Below the pieces are notes generated by a model. That model did not search any database, was not told the DNA's origin, and worked only from the letters and a program-made list of their open reading frames with translations. From the NCBI GenBank assembly GCA_003326205.1, contig LWTK01000094.1, forward strand, positions 62,001 to 126,000: a stretch of DNA of 64,000 bases, given 5' to 3'. The position numbers and the translations under genes are program-made. Positions 27,427 through 35,812 of the stretch are shown piece after piece (the first letter of the stretch is position 1; each line of letters starts with the position of its first letter). This DNA is from Nostoc sp. ATCC 43529 (GTDB taxonomy: Bacteria; Cyanobacteriota; Cyanobacteriia; Cyanobacteriales; Nostocaceae).

Positions 27427-27786
27427 CTATGCCCATCCCTTCTGATATGCTTGCCAAAGTTGATGAATAAACTGATTGAGTTGCTGTTTGGCGGCTGAGT
27501 CAAGCTCAGCTTTTGGTTGTTTTGCCAAAACTTGGCTCAATAAGGTAATGACTTCTGTGTCTAAAGCTGGTTGAAATAAATCGGCAGGCCAAAGTAGGTC
27601 AGATGCATCGCGTAAATCAGTAATCATGGGAGATTCTTCAATGAAGGTGACCATTAATAAAGGACGCACCCAGCACAACTGACGAGAAACTACAAATTGA
27701 ATGACTTCTGCATATAGATTCCTCTCACCATGCTTTAAAGACACTATTTGTCCCGGTTGAAGAAAATCTAGGTTTATGTCCATCAT
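27427..27786 (-). CDS. Conserved hypothetical cyanobacterial protein
   Basis: 119 residues with no recognised domain. Begins MMDINLDFLQPGQIVSLKHG, followed by a beta-rich part (LYAEVIQFVVSRQLCWVRPL) and a helical C-terminus (QQLNQFIHQLWQAYQKGWA). No signal or membrane segment. It sits alone between convergent and divergent genes. The N-terminal LQPGQIVSL suggests a small beta-barrel, but I cannot assign a function. Confidence 0.7.
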   Translation of the reverse strand: MMDINLDFLQPGQIVSLKHGERNLYAEVIQFVVSRQLCWVRPLLMVTFIEESPMITDLRDASDLLWPADLFQPALDTEVITLLSQVLAKQPKAELDSAAKQQLNQFIHQLWQAYQKGWA

Positions 27787-28083
27787 TAGACAGTTTGGGC
27801 GGCGATAAAGATTGTTTTGTAAGTTCTTGAATTTAAAAGCCAGAATGTGCTCCTTTTAAACGAAGCTTCTGTAACATTAGGGTAGCACTCTCACGGCAAC
27901 GATGTCTTAGAGATATGGCTGTGTCTGTGCTTACGTAAAACTAATACGACTAATCCCCAACAGCGACGGGTTTTCCTAACATAGTATCTCGACAGAAATA
28001 CTATAGAATAGGTAAATAACTGTTAAGCGATCGCTAAACAGAGGCTTTGTTGTAGTGAATTAACGATTAAAGAGCAAAGAGCA

Positions 28084-28365
28084 GTGTCAGTTGAAACCAT
28101 TGAAAAGCGTTCTACCTCCCGCAAGCTCGCGCCTCGCTATCGCGTTTTGCTCCATAACGATGACTACAACTCTATGGAGTACGTAGTACAGGTATTAATA
28201 ACTACTGTGCCCAGCCTTACCCAACCCCAGGCTGTTAGTATCATGATGGAAGCCCATACTAATGGAATGGCTTTAGTCATTACTTGCGCTCAGGAACATG
28301 CTGAGTTCTATTGCGAAACATTGAAAAGTCACGGTTTAAGTAGCACGATTGAACCTGATGAATAA
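28084..28365 (+). CDS. clpS: ATP-dependent Clp protease adaptor ClpS
   Basis: 93-residue adaptor that binds N-degron substrates and delivers them to ClpC/ClpA. Conserved core: RVLLHNDDYNSMEYVVQVL (substrate pocket) and EAHTNGMALVITCAQEHAE. The start is GTG at 28084, preceded by a weak AAAGAG. The CPBP protease gene follows 49 bases after its stop across a short STRR repeat. Confidence 0.95.
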   Translation: MSVETIEKRSTSRKLAPRYRVLLHNDDYNSMEYVVQVLITTVPSLTQPQAVSIMMEAHTNGMALVITCAQEHAEFYCETLKSHGLSSTIEPDE

Positions 28366-28414
28366 TTATTAGTCATTGGTCATTGAGCATTTGCGATCGG
28401 TGACTTAATTTTGT

Positions 28415-29260
28415 ATGAAAAAAAACCTTGTCCGTTTAGCCGAACGCCCTGCCCCTATTAGGCTGGGTTATTTTATTTTGAGTTTATTGCTGCTATGGTT
28501 GCCTTTAGCTGCACCAATTTACTTACTAGTAAATAATTCAAATTTAGTAAGTATATTGACAATGGTGTTGTTATATGCGTTATTTATTGTTCTCTTGAGG
28601 CTATGGGGTAAACATGTCTACCAGCAACCCCAAATTCTCGCGCATTATGGCTTAGAATTCACCCAGCAAAACGGTGTGGATTTAATGCGTGGTTTGGCTA
28701 TGGGGATAATTAATATTCTGATACTTTTTGGGGTACAGGGTTTGTTGGGTTGGCTGGTGTGGCAAGAACCAAAAGTTTTTTTACTAAAAGTAATTTTAGA
28801 AGGTTTAATTGTCGCTTTGGGCGTTGGTTTTGCTGAGGAATTGTTATTCCGAGGTTGGTTGCTAGATGAATTACAACGAGACTACAGTCCGCGTGTAGCA
28901 TTGTGGACAGATGCAATTGCATTTGCAACTTTGCACTTTATTAAACCGTTAGCAGTAATTATTCAGACATTACCGCAATTTCCAGCTTTAGTATTGCTGG
29001 GGTTAACGCAGGTATGGGGAAAGCTTTGGCGTAGGGGGCGCTTAGGTTTTCCAATTGGTTTGCATGGTGGTTTAGTCTGGGGTTACTACATTATTAATGT
29101 GGGCAAATTAGTGAAATATTCTGGTCAAGTTCCTGATTGGGTGACTGGTGTGAATAATAATCCTTTACAAGGAGTGATGGGGGTATTTTTAATGAGTATA
29201 CTGGCGTTTTTGATATGGGGACAATCTCGGCGATTGCTTGTCCGATCGGATGAGCGTTAG
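28415..29260 (+). CDS. CPBP family intramembrane metalloprotease
   Basis: 281 residues with about seven or eight hydrophobic segments. The CAAX-protease/bacteriocin-processing signature is present: the glutamate pair and arginine in FAEELLFRGWLLDEL near residue 145, a histidine in FATLHFIKP and another in IGLHGGLVWG. In cyanobacteria such proteins are of unknown substrate; being after clpS, a role in protein quality control is possible but unproven. Confidence 0.9.
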   Translation: MKKNLVRLAERPAPIRLGYFILSLLLLWLPLAAPIYLLVNNSNLVSILTMVLLYALFIVLLRLWGKHVYQQPQILAHYGLEFTQQNGVDLMRGLAMGIINILILFGVQGLLGWLVWQEPKVFLLKVILEGLIVALGVGFAEELLFRGWLLDELQRDYSPRVALWTDAIAFATLHFIKPLAVIIQTLPQFPALVLLGLTQVWGKLWRRGRLGFPIGLHGGLVWGYYIINVGKLVKYSGQVPDWVTGVNNNPLQGVMGVFLMSILAFLIWGQSRRLLVRSDER

Positions 29261-29359
29261 TTATTTACGGCAGCAAAAGAGTCAGTTAGTATGTTCTCAA
29301 AATTATCTTGATTTTGCATAGGAATAAAAACGATCGCCATAATTATTCTTGCGCGGTAC

Positions 29360-29602
29360 CTACGCCACATTTTTGACTGAGATAATTCCCTCACCAGACC
29401 ACTGGATAAGTAGCCATCTGTCAGAATCTTTATCCAGTGCTGGCTTGAGACGGAAATTAAAAACCTCTTGCCAGACCTCTACGCTATACTGGGATACAAA
29501 ATCTGCCTCCAGTTCTTTGAACTGTTCCCATTGCCGATTTCCGATAGCGGTCAGCATGGGAATGATCGCGGTAATTGAGACTTGTGCGGTGATCGGTATC
29601 AT
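29360..29602 (-). CDS. Small hypothetical protein, last gene of the pentapeptide operon
   Basis: 80 residues beginning 3 bases after the stop of the pentapeptide gene, so probably translated from the same mRNA. N-terminal third is hydrophobic (ITAQVSITAIIPMLTAIG), the remainder mixed with Trp and Glu (QWEQFKELEADFVSQY). No family recognised. Its tight spacing is the main evidence for it being real. Confidence 0.6.
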   Translation of the reverse strand: MIPITAQVSITAIIPMLTAIGNRQWEQFKELEADFVSQYSVEVWQEVFNFRLKPALDKDSDRWLLIQWSGEGIISVKNVA

Positions 29603-29605
29603 TAT

Positions 29606-30244
29606 TTACCCCCGTGTTTCAACCACCGTACCCACCAAACACGCTTTATCCAAATTAACGCCGCTCAAATTCGCACCTTCTAACTCTGCACACAGCAAAT
29701 TCGCCCCGGTAAAATTCGCCCCTGCCAAATTCGCGCCCCGCAAGTCAGCTTCCTCCAGGTTTGCTTCACTCAACAATGCCCCTTGCAAATCAGCACGACT
29801 CAAGTCTGCACCTTTGAGATTTGCCCCAGTTAGGTTTGCACCGCGCAAGTCAGCACCGCGCAAGTCCACGCCTTGCAAGTTGACATTCATCAAATTTGCA
29901 CCGCTGATGAAAGCACCCGCCAAGGATACATCGCTGAGTCTGGCTCCCATCAAGTTAGCACCCCGCAGATTACTACCCCGCAAGTCAGCGCCTGTTAAAT
30001 CTGCTTGCATGAGGTTTGCTCCCATAAGGTTCGCCCGCAAGTCGGTTCCTTGGAGGTTCGCCCCCATTAAATTCGCTCCCTCTAAATGCCCACCTTCGAG
30101 TTTTGAAGCAGCGAAGTTAACACCGACAAGGGTCGCACCAGCAAGATTAATTCGGTTTAAATCGAGTCGAGAAAGTTCCTCGTCTTCTAAATTTGCCCCA
30201 GGAAGTTGTTTGAGTTTTCCTAATTTGATAGCTTCAATATTCAT
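29606..30244 (-). CDS. Pentapeptide repeat protein
   Basis: 212 residues, nearly all A(D/N)LXX repeats from about residue 30 to 205 (for example ADLRGANLTGANLKGADLS), which fold into a right-handed quadrilateral beta-helix. No transmembrane segment or enzyme domain. Its ATG overlaps the stop of the DICT-domain gene (ATGA), so the two are translationally coupled. Function of most pentapeptide proteins is unknown. A 324-codon frame on the opposite strand is an artefact of the repeats. Confidence 0.93.
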   Translation of the reverse strand: MNIEAIKLGKLKQLPGANLEDEELSRLDLNRINLAGATLVGVNFAASKLEGGHLEGANLMGANLQGTDLRANLMGANLMQADLTGADLRGSNLRGANLMGARLSDVSLAGAFISGANLMNVNLQGVDLRGADLRGANLTGANLKGADLSRADLQGALLSEANLEEADLRGANLAGANFTGANLLCAELEGANLSGVNLDKACLVGTVVETRG

Positions 30245-31629
30245 TTGTAGTAAGTACCAATCTCTTCACTTGTCTTGCTGTGGCTATCCCATTGGGAATC
30301 AAGTAGCCAGACGCCGCTGCTAACTTTGGGTGTCATTATGGGTAAATCGAGTCCCTGTTGTAAACCCATAACTAATAAAGCTAGGGTATCTACAAGTTTA
30401 GGATCGAAGCGGGTGGATTGTTGCTGTCTGCACTCATCTAAAGCTTGAGTAAATATTTCTTCGCGACTCTGATTCGAGGATTTTCGTTGATTTACTCGCC
30501 ACTGAAAGTCTGCCAATAATGCCAAAATTCTCGACTCTAGAGGAATTTCATCTCCAGCTAAACCTGCTGGTTCCCCTGTGCCATTCCACCATTCGGTTTG
30601 GTGAGTAATAATTTGGGCAACTGCTCGCAGTCGTGGCATGGTTCGCAATACCTGTGCCCCTGGTATTAAAGGACAACTGGGGGCATCTTCTTGATTAGGG
30701 GTATATGTTTTATCAGAACTGAGAACGCTTTCTGCTTTTTGTAATGGATCTATGCGATGCAACAAAGCCGCTAGCCGCAATCTCTTAATCTGCCATGCAG
30801 GAAGATCCAAAAGCTGGGCTACAGCTTCGGCAAGTACTACTACCTCGGCAGCTGCCATTGGATTGTTGACATCTGCTATGTCTAGCAGTTGCGCCATCCT
30901 CAAAAATGCTTGGATTTCGTTAGAAACCAAATTCCGATCTAGGGTTTGTTGTCCAAGGGCTGTGGGGATGGATAAATTGTCTTGCCCAGTCTGGAGATAA
31001 TCAACTACACGGGAGACAACTGTACCCAAGTTTTCTAATCTGGCAGTGGACGGTACGATCGCCTCTCTATGGGCAATGAGTTTATTCGCCAGTTCTGGGT
31101 TGTATTTTTTGATGTGAGCGATCGCTATTTCTGCTGTTTCTTGCACTAACTCTGGCTCAAATGTCCACAAACCATAGAATTTGCGCTCTAAGTCTGATGT
31201 CGGTATTCCACTCTTGCCATAATCAGCCTCTGATAACTCTTGACAAATTACCATTGCTGTGTAGCTTGGCGACAAAATAATTAAGTGCCACTCTTGTGCT
31301 ACTGGATCGGCTGGATCTAATGCTACTAAGTCTACATTGGGTAGGAGGCTTGTAGGATGTTCGGCAAAACCAGCGTCAGCGGCAGCCATAATGGCAATTT
31401 CGCGGCTGCGTTGGGCGATGTCTGCATATCGTTCGGCTTCTTGCAGATACCATTTACCCTGTTGGAAGGCTGTGATGACTAAAGGGCGATCCTCGTCTGC
31501 TAGGATGTGGTCTTCTAGGGCATGGCAGAGGGATACTAGGGTATTTTTATAGTACACCCCGAATCGAATTGGCCTGGTGCTGTGGCGATGAGCTATTTCC
31601 AGCTTTTGTAGAATTGAACCTTCTAACAT
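30241..31629 (-). CDS. DICT sensory domain plus degenerate HD-GYP-like domain protein
   Basis: 462 residues. The N-terminal 185 match the DICT domain, associated with diguanylate cyclases and two-component systems and thought to sense light or redox signals. The C-terminal half resembles HD-GYP phosphodiesterases: AALLHRID stands where HDIG is normal, and HQTEWWNGTGEPAGL with EIPLESRILALLADF where the GYP region lies. The HD aspartate is replaced by arginine, so cyclic-di-GMP hydrolysis is unlikely and a sensory or scaffold role more likely. First gene of the operon with the pentapeptide protein. Confidence 0.85.
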   Translation of the reverse strand: MLEGSILQKLEIAHRHSTRPIRFGVYYKNTLVSLCHALEDHILADEDRPLVITAFQQGKWYLQEAERYADIAQRSREIAIMAAADAGFAEHPTSLLPNVDLVALDPADPVAQEWHLIILSPSYTAMVICQELSEADYGKSGIPTSDLERKFYGLWTFEPELVQETAEIAIAHIKKYNPELANKLIAHREAIVPSTARLENLGTVVSRVVDYLQTGQDNLSIPTALGQQTLDRNLVSNEIQAFLRMAQLLDIADVNNPMAAAEVVVLAEAVAQLLDLPAWQIKRLRLAALLHRIDPLQKAESVLSSDKTYTPNQEDAPSCPLIPGAQVLRTMPRLRAVAQIITHQTEWWNGTGEPAGLAGDEIPLESRILALLADFQWRVNQRKSSNQSREEIFTQALDECRQQQSTRFDPKLVDTLALLVMGLQQGLDLPIMTPKVSSGVWLLDSQWDSHSKTSEEIGTYYK

Positions 31630-31733
31630 GAGTTTGGGATTTTATAAAAACGAACCGCTTCAGGCGCTGAGGAAAAGAAGGCGGAGAAATTCAAAATTTT
31701 TAATTCTGAATGTCCCCATATTTTTTATGTTTT

Positions 31734-33326
31734 CTAGGATACACCTGCTAGCTGTTTTTCTTTCCTCTCTATTGGTGAAGAAAGTGCTGCTTCTAAGTCG
31801 GCACAACCCAGTTTTTCTTCTAAAATATTCATGACTTCGCGTCCGAAGTCGTTGGGATTTTGCCGCCAAGCTTGTAAACAGACTTCTCCAAAGAAGGAAC
31901 CGAGGGGTTCGGGGTTCCAGAGAAGTTTTTTAGCTGTCCACGGCATCAAGCTCATTGGATTATACCCTGGTTTAAGGATGCCCTCTTTGAAGGCATATTC
32001 TTCTAAATGGGTATGGGGTTGGAGTCCAATAAAGAAGATGGCAGGTTCGACTTTATCAGCACCAAAAATTCGCTCTAATTCCCGGTGGTAGGCGATGGTT
32101 TGGCGGATGGTTTCGGGACGTTCGTCAATGACGTTAAAGGAGTAATTGACGGAAACCAAATCGTTGAAACCAGCGGCTTTTAAGTCACGACAGTTTTGTA
32201 AAACCGTTCGGAGGTTGTAACCCATCCGCATTTTCCGCACGAGTTCTTGAGAACCGCTGGTAATGCCAATTTCAAAGTAATTCATCCCGGTTTTCACCAT
32301 CAACTCACACAGTTGTGGTGTCAAATTGTCAGCTCGAATGTAAGCTGCCCAATGGATGTCTGTCATACCAGAATCGACGATTGTTTGCAAGAGTTGTATG
32401 GCATCGTCGATAAATTTGCGGGCGGGGATAAATTGAGCATCGGTAAACCAGAAGTTGCGAATGCCGCGATCGTATAATTGGCGCATCTCGGCAACTACTT
32501 CATCTGCTGGGTTGATGCGTACTTGTTTGCCTTCGACAACGGTATAAACGCAATAACAACAATTGTGAGGACAACCACGCTTAGTTTGTACGCCTATATA
32601 AAAGTCTTGTTCTTGCAGATAGTAGTTAAACTCCGGCCAGATGCTTTGGATATAGTCGTAGTTGCAAGCTGTTTTTTCTAGGGGAGTCGGTTGTTCGTGA
32701 ATTAGCCGTTTTCGTGGTTGAGTTTCTCCCACAACATAACAGCGTTCATCTCGAAACTCTCTGCCACTTAAAAGTTTTTCCAACAGAGTTTCTCCTTCAC
32801 CCACAGAAATAATTGTCCCTTGGGGTAAGGTTTTACCCAATTGTTCGTAAAATACGCTGACTGCACCACCACCCACAACTGCACGGGCATCAGAATTATA
32901 TTTTTGGGCACGCTTTAAACCGCGTTTGATTAAGCCCAGGTTGCGCCACAACTCTACATAGTAAGCAATGAAGATTCGCAAACCCCCTAGTGCCCCACGT
33001 AGTTTTAATAGAGGATTCTTAGCGTAGTAAAACTCAAAAGCGTTTTGTAGCGGGTTACCACCACGTCCGCCGACTGGGGCATAAATTTGAATATCCCGCC
33101 AAGAAAATACTAGTAGTGTGGGTTTAAATTCATCGATACACCGATCCAAAGCTGAGTTGTAGTCTAGAGGTGGTACTGTTCCCAAATCAAAGATGCGCTG
33201 TTCGATGTTGGGAAATTGCTTGTGGACGTGATCGCTGAGGTACACAACCCCAATAGGAAAGATGGGGTTACAGGGAAGGCGAACATAAAGAATTCGATTT
33301 TCCATTATGGGTGTTTTGACTGCCAT
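31734..33326 (-). CDS. B12-binding-type radical SAM protein of unknown substrate
   Basis: 530 residues. An N-terminal cobalamin-binding-like region (YVRLPCNPIFPIGVVYLSDH) is followed by a radical SAM core with the cluster motif CPHNCCYC near residue 250 and WFTDAQFIPARKFID after it. Conserved in cyanobacteria as far as I recall, without an assigned reaction; methylation or rearrangement of a lipid or pigment is a guess only. An alternative start lies at the ATG eight codons in. It lies 104 bases upstream of the DICT operon on the same strand and could be co-transcribed. Confidence 0.82.
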   Translation of the reverse strand: MAVKTPIMENRILYVRLPCNPIFPIGVVYLSDHVHKQFPNIEQRIFDLGTVPPLDYNSALDRCIDEFKPTLLVFSWRDIQIYAPVGGRGGNPLQNAFEFYYAKNPLLKLRGALGGLRIFIAYYVELWRNLGLIKRGLKRAQKYNSDARAVVGGGAVSVFYEQLGKTLPQGTIISVGEGETLLEKLLSGREFRDERCYVVGETQPRKRLIHEQPTPLEKTACNYDYIQSIWPEFNYYLQEQDFYIGVQTKRGCPHNCCYCVYTVVEGKQVRINPADEVVAEMRQLYDRGIRNFWFTDAQFIPARKFIDDAIQLLQTIVDSGMTDIHWAAYIRADNLTPQLCELMVKTGMNYFEIGITSGSQELVRKMRMGYNLRTVLQNCRDLKAAGFNDLVSVNYSFNVIDERPETIRQTIAYHRELERIFGADKVEPAIFFIGLQPHTHLEEYAFKEGILKPGYNPMSLMPWTAKKLLWNPEPLGSFFGEVCLQAWRQNPNDFGREVMNILEEKLGCADLEAALSSPIERKEKQLAGVS

Positions 33327-33911
33327 CTTGCCAATGTTGGGGGAAAACGAGAAAAACTTCGATTTTAAACGGTGCTTTTGTTTTGCTTGCTTTTATAGAT
33401 CGCAATTTAGCTTGACATTGAAACCGATTATTGGTAGTAGACAACTTTCTGTTCCCAATTTTAGGAATCAATAAAGTTACTTTCCATACCAAATGCATGT
33501 TACTGAGAGACGTTTATGAAGATATTTTTCATATAGCTTTACGATAACATTGAGTTTATTCATAAAGCGACCATCTGGGCGTATTAATCTTGGGATAGAT
33601 CAAACAGCAAAACTGACTTGCTCGCAAAGTGAAAAGCAAAGGGATCATCGTCAGATTAATGTCCTATTTATCTATCTTGGGAAAATTAAAGCTTTTATAG
33701 TGAGTATAAATATCTAAAACTTTCATTTATAGTGTATAATTGCGAAAAAGGCATAAATAATTACAAAATTTTCATAACCATAAATAATTCTTTAGATAGA
33801 AATAATCTACAAATATTCACTTGGTATTCCCAGTTACAGCAACTGGGGATCAGTCGATGCTAGGCTTGGGAAGTCTAATGTAAAATTGTGGCGTAAAGCT
33901 CCTCAGCAGTT
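33327..33911. other. Divergent intergenic region with an NtcA-like promoter
   Basis: 585 AT-rich bases between the radical SAM gene and the DUF1830 gene. Apart from the NtcA-like site at 33824-33866, no repeats of the usual families and no open frame of interest were seen. Confidence 0.5.
33824..33866 (+). promoter_or_regulatory. Candidate NtcA-activated promoter
   Basis: GTATTCCCAGTTAC (33824-33837) is an exact GTA-N8-TAC site. TAGGCT (33861-33866) matches the TAN3T -10 box after 23 bases, the spacing typical for NtcA activation. A start near 33873 would leave a leader of about 40 bases before the DUF1830 gene. The short consensus occurs often by chance, so this is tentative. Confidence 0.45.
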
Positions 33912-34307
33912 ATGGCTCAAATTTTAGATCCTCTACCACCTGAGCAATCGGGGAAAATTCTCTGCTGCTACATTAATGCCACGAGCAAAATACAGGTAGC
34001 TCGCATCTCTAATATTCCCAATTGGTATTTTGAAAGGGTTGTTTTTCCAGGGCAACGCCTAGTGTTTGAAGCTCCGCAAAAAGCTCAAATTGAGATTCAT
34101 ACGGGTATGATGGCAAGTGCAATTTTATCCGATACGATTCCGTGCGATCGCCTGATGCTCGATGACCCTAGCAATTATGAGTTAGATACAGACTCATCAT
34201 TTGGAAAAGAACCTATAGATACCACAAAAATGGTGCAGCAACTTAATACAAAGACCGGAGATAGTATAAAACCCTTACAAGTCGCTGGTTTAGCAGCTGT
34301 TGATTAA
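33912..34307 (+). CDS. DUF1830 family protein
   Basis: 131 residues; the N-terminal 85 are the cyanobacterial DUF1830 domain (ILCCYINATSKIQVARISNI, then FERVVFPGQRLVFEA). The rest is an acidic, probably disordered tail. Function unknown. The upstream NtcA-like site hints at nitrogen control. A strong terminator follows 25 bases after the stop, so it is monocistronic. Confidence 0.85.
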   Translation: MAQILDPLPPEQSGKILCCYINATSKIQVARISNIPNWYFERVVFPGQRLVFEAPQKAQIEIHTGMMASAILSDTIPCDRLMLDDPSNYELDTDSSFGKEPIDTTKMVQQLNTKTGDSIKPLQVAGLAAVD

Positions 34308-34332
34308 AAAAAACAATTTGGCTCAATTTCTA

Positions 34333-34361
34333 GGTTGCTGAATTCAGCAGCCTTTTTTTTT
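34333..34361 (+). terminator. Rho-independent terminator of the DUF1830 gene
   Basis: Nearly perfect palindrome GGTTGCTGAATTCAGCAGCC (one G-T pair) followed by nine T residues. Confidence 0.88.
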
Positions 34362-34447
34362 ATTAGTCATCAGTCATTAGTCATTGGTCATTAGTCATTG
34401 GTCATTAGTCATTGGTCATTAGTCATTGGTCATTAGTCATTAGTTAT
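34362..34447. repeat. Long STRR array of alternating heptamers
   Basis: About eleven units alternating TCATTAG and TCATTGG. This is the longest array of the family in the window and contains the 18 bases also found within glsF at 3535-3552. Confidence 0.85.
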
Positions 34448-34599
34448 TTGTTCCTCTGCTCCCCTGCTCCTCCTGCTTCCTTGTCTCCCTTGTCTCCCCT
34501 ACCACCTACCTACATAGCGATTGATGGAAGTCCCTTAATTCTCTTCCCAATGCCCCATGCCCCATGCCCAATGCCCCATTGTCATCTACAATCATTCTT

Positions 34600-35061
34600 A
34601 TGAATCTGCCTTCATTTCTTTGGTTGTGGAAAATCGCGGCTTGGTCGATGGGGTTGTCCCTGCTGGCATACCTGATGTTAGCAGTCACCGGCGTTTGGAT
34701 GTTTCGGGCGAGAACTTCGCAGCAATTTCCTTTTATTCCCGTATTTATGGGCGGAAATAGAGGAGTGCGATCGCTGCACTATCTAATGGGCATCAGCATG
34801 GTAAGTTTAGTGCTACTATTGCTGGCGATCGGCATTGTTGGCACTTTGGGACACTTTGGTTCTCTAGGACACTCGTCACACTTGCCGGCTGGATTGATTG
34901 TGGTAGCCTTGGTTTTACTGTCTGCTTTCAGTGCAACCCAAATTAGTGCCAGACGACCTTGGGCTAGACCTTTACACATCAGCGTAAATATTATTTTGTT
35001 TCTAGGATTTGCTTGGGTATCCGTTACTGGCTGGAGTGTCGTCCAAAAGTATTTACCTTAG
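34600..35061 (+). CDS. DUF4079 family membrane protein
   Basis: 153 residues with four hydrophobic segments (LWKIAAWSMGLSLLAYLMLA, ISMVSLVLLLLAIGIVG, and two more). Paired histidines near the membrane faces (SLHYLMG, LGHSSHLPAG, RPLHISVN) recall b-type-cytochrome-like four-helix proteins of the DUF4079 family; haem binding is an inference. I start at 34600; an in-frame ATG at 34564 lies within ATGCCCCA repeat sequence and would add a spurious N-terminus. Confidence 0.8.
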   Translation: MNLPSFLWLWKIAAWSMGLSLLAYLMLAVTGVWMFRARTSQQFPFIPVFMGGNRGVRSLHYLMGISMVSLVLLLLAIGIVGTLGHFGSLGHSSHLPAGLIVVALVLLSAFSATQISARRPWARPLHISVNIILFLGFAWVSVTGWSVVQKYLP

Positions 35062-35115
35062 ACGAAGTAGGACGAAAACCTATCCTACAATGAAGAAAAG
35101 CATTGTAATTGAGCC

Positions 35116-35673
35116 GTGACAGCAAATTCAGCCAATACCTCAGCTTCTGTTTTTCAACTTTCTCCTTTGATTCGGATAACGCTGCTGAGTCTATACATAG
35201 CACTCACAGTTCCATTACCCTTTTTATCGCAGGTAACAGCTGCACCTGTACCCCCAACATTATTGTGGGTAGGGATTAGCATTGGCTTAGTTGCCTTGTA
35301 CGCAGTGTTGACCGAACAAGTCCTAGTCGATGAACAAGGAATTCAGGTTACTTACCCCCGTTGGGTACCGCGCTTTTTTCGTAAAGGCTGGTTTTTACCT
35401 TGGTCAGAAGTCAAAGAGTTAAAACCTCGCAGTACTGGTCAAGGAGGTCTAGTTTATTATTTCCTCAGCCAAGATGGAAAAGCTTATCTACTACCAATGC
35501 GTGTAGCTGGATTTGCCCGTTTGGTGCAAGTTGTCCAAGCAAAGACCAACATCGACACTACAGATGTTCGTCCTTTAGCACAACCGTGGATGTATGCGAT
35601 TTTACTAGTATTCACCCTGTTGTTACTGTTGGTTGATGGCTGGGCGATCGCCACAGCTTTAACTATAAAATAG
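35116..35673 (+). CDS. Hypothetical membrane protein with central PH-like segment
   Basis: 185 residues starting at GTG (35116). Two hydrophobic segments at about 20-70, a soluble middle (VLVDEQGIQVTYPRWVPRFF, WSEVKELKPRS) and one C-terminal membrane segment (YAILLVFTLLLLLVDGWA). The middle resembles bacterial PH-like domains of small membrane proteins. Function unknown. It follows the DUF4079 gene by 54 bases and may share its transcript. Confidence 0.75.
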   Translation: MTANSANTSASVFQLSPLIRITLLSLYIALTVPLPFLSQVTAAPVPPTLLWVGISIGLVALYAVLTEQVLVDEQGIQVTYPRWVPRFFRKGWFLPWSEVKELKPRSTGQGGLVYYFLSQDGKAYLLPMRVAGFARLVQVVQAKTNIDTTDVRPLAQPWMYAILLVFTLLLLLVDGWAIATALTIK

Positions 35674-35812
35674 GGCATGGGACATAGGGCATGGGGCATG
35701 GGGCATGGGTGAAAAGAAAGATCCCCACTTTTCCCTTTTCCCTTGGCGAAGCCATCTCCCCCCACTCCCCCCACTTCCCTATCTCCCAACACTTCCCCAT
35801 TCCCCACTGCCC
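35674..35812. repeat. Low-complexity GGGCATGG / CCCCACTTCCC repeats
   Basis: GGGCATGGGGCATGGGGCATGG is followed by C-rich units (CCCCACTCCCCCCACTTCCC). The frame stays open, which makes the downstream ABC gene look 36 codons longer than it probably is. Confidence 0.65.

Noticed and set aside
29349..30323. 324-codon open frame on the plus strand rich in FAP/KFA
   Set aside because: It is the antisense of the pentapeptide repeats, whose periodic sequence keeps the opposite strand open; the minus-strand gene has clear family features and operon spacing.
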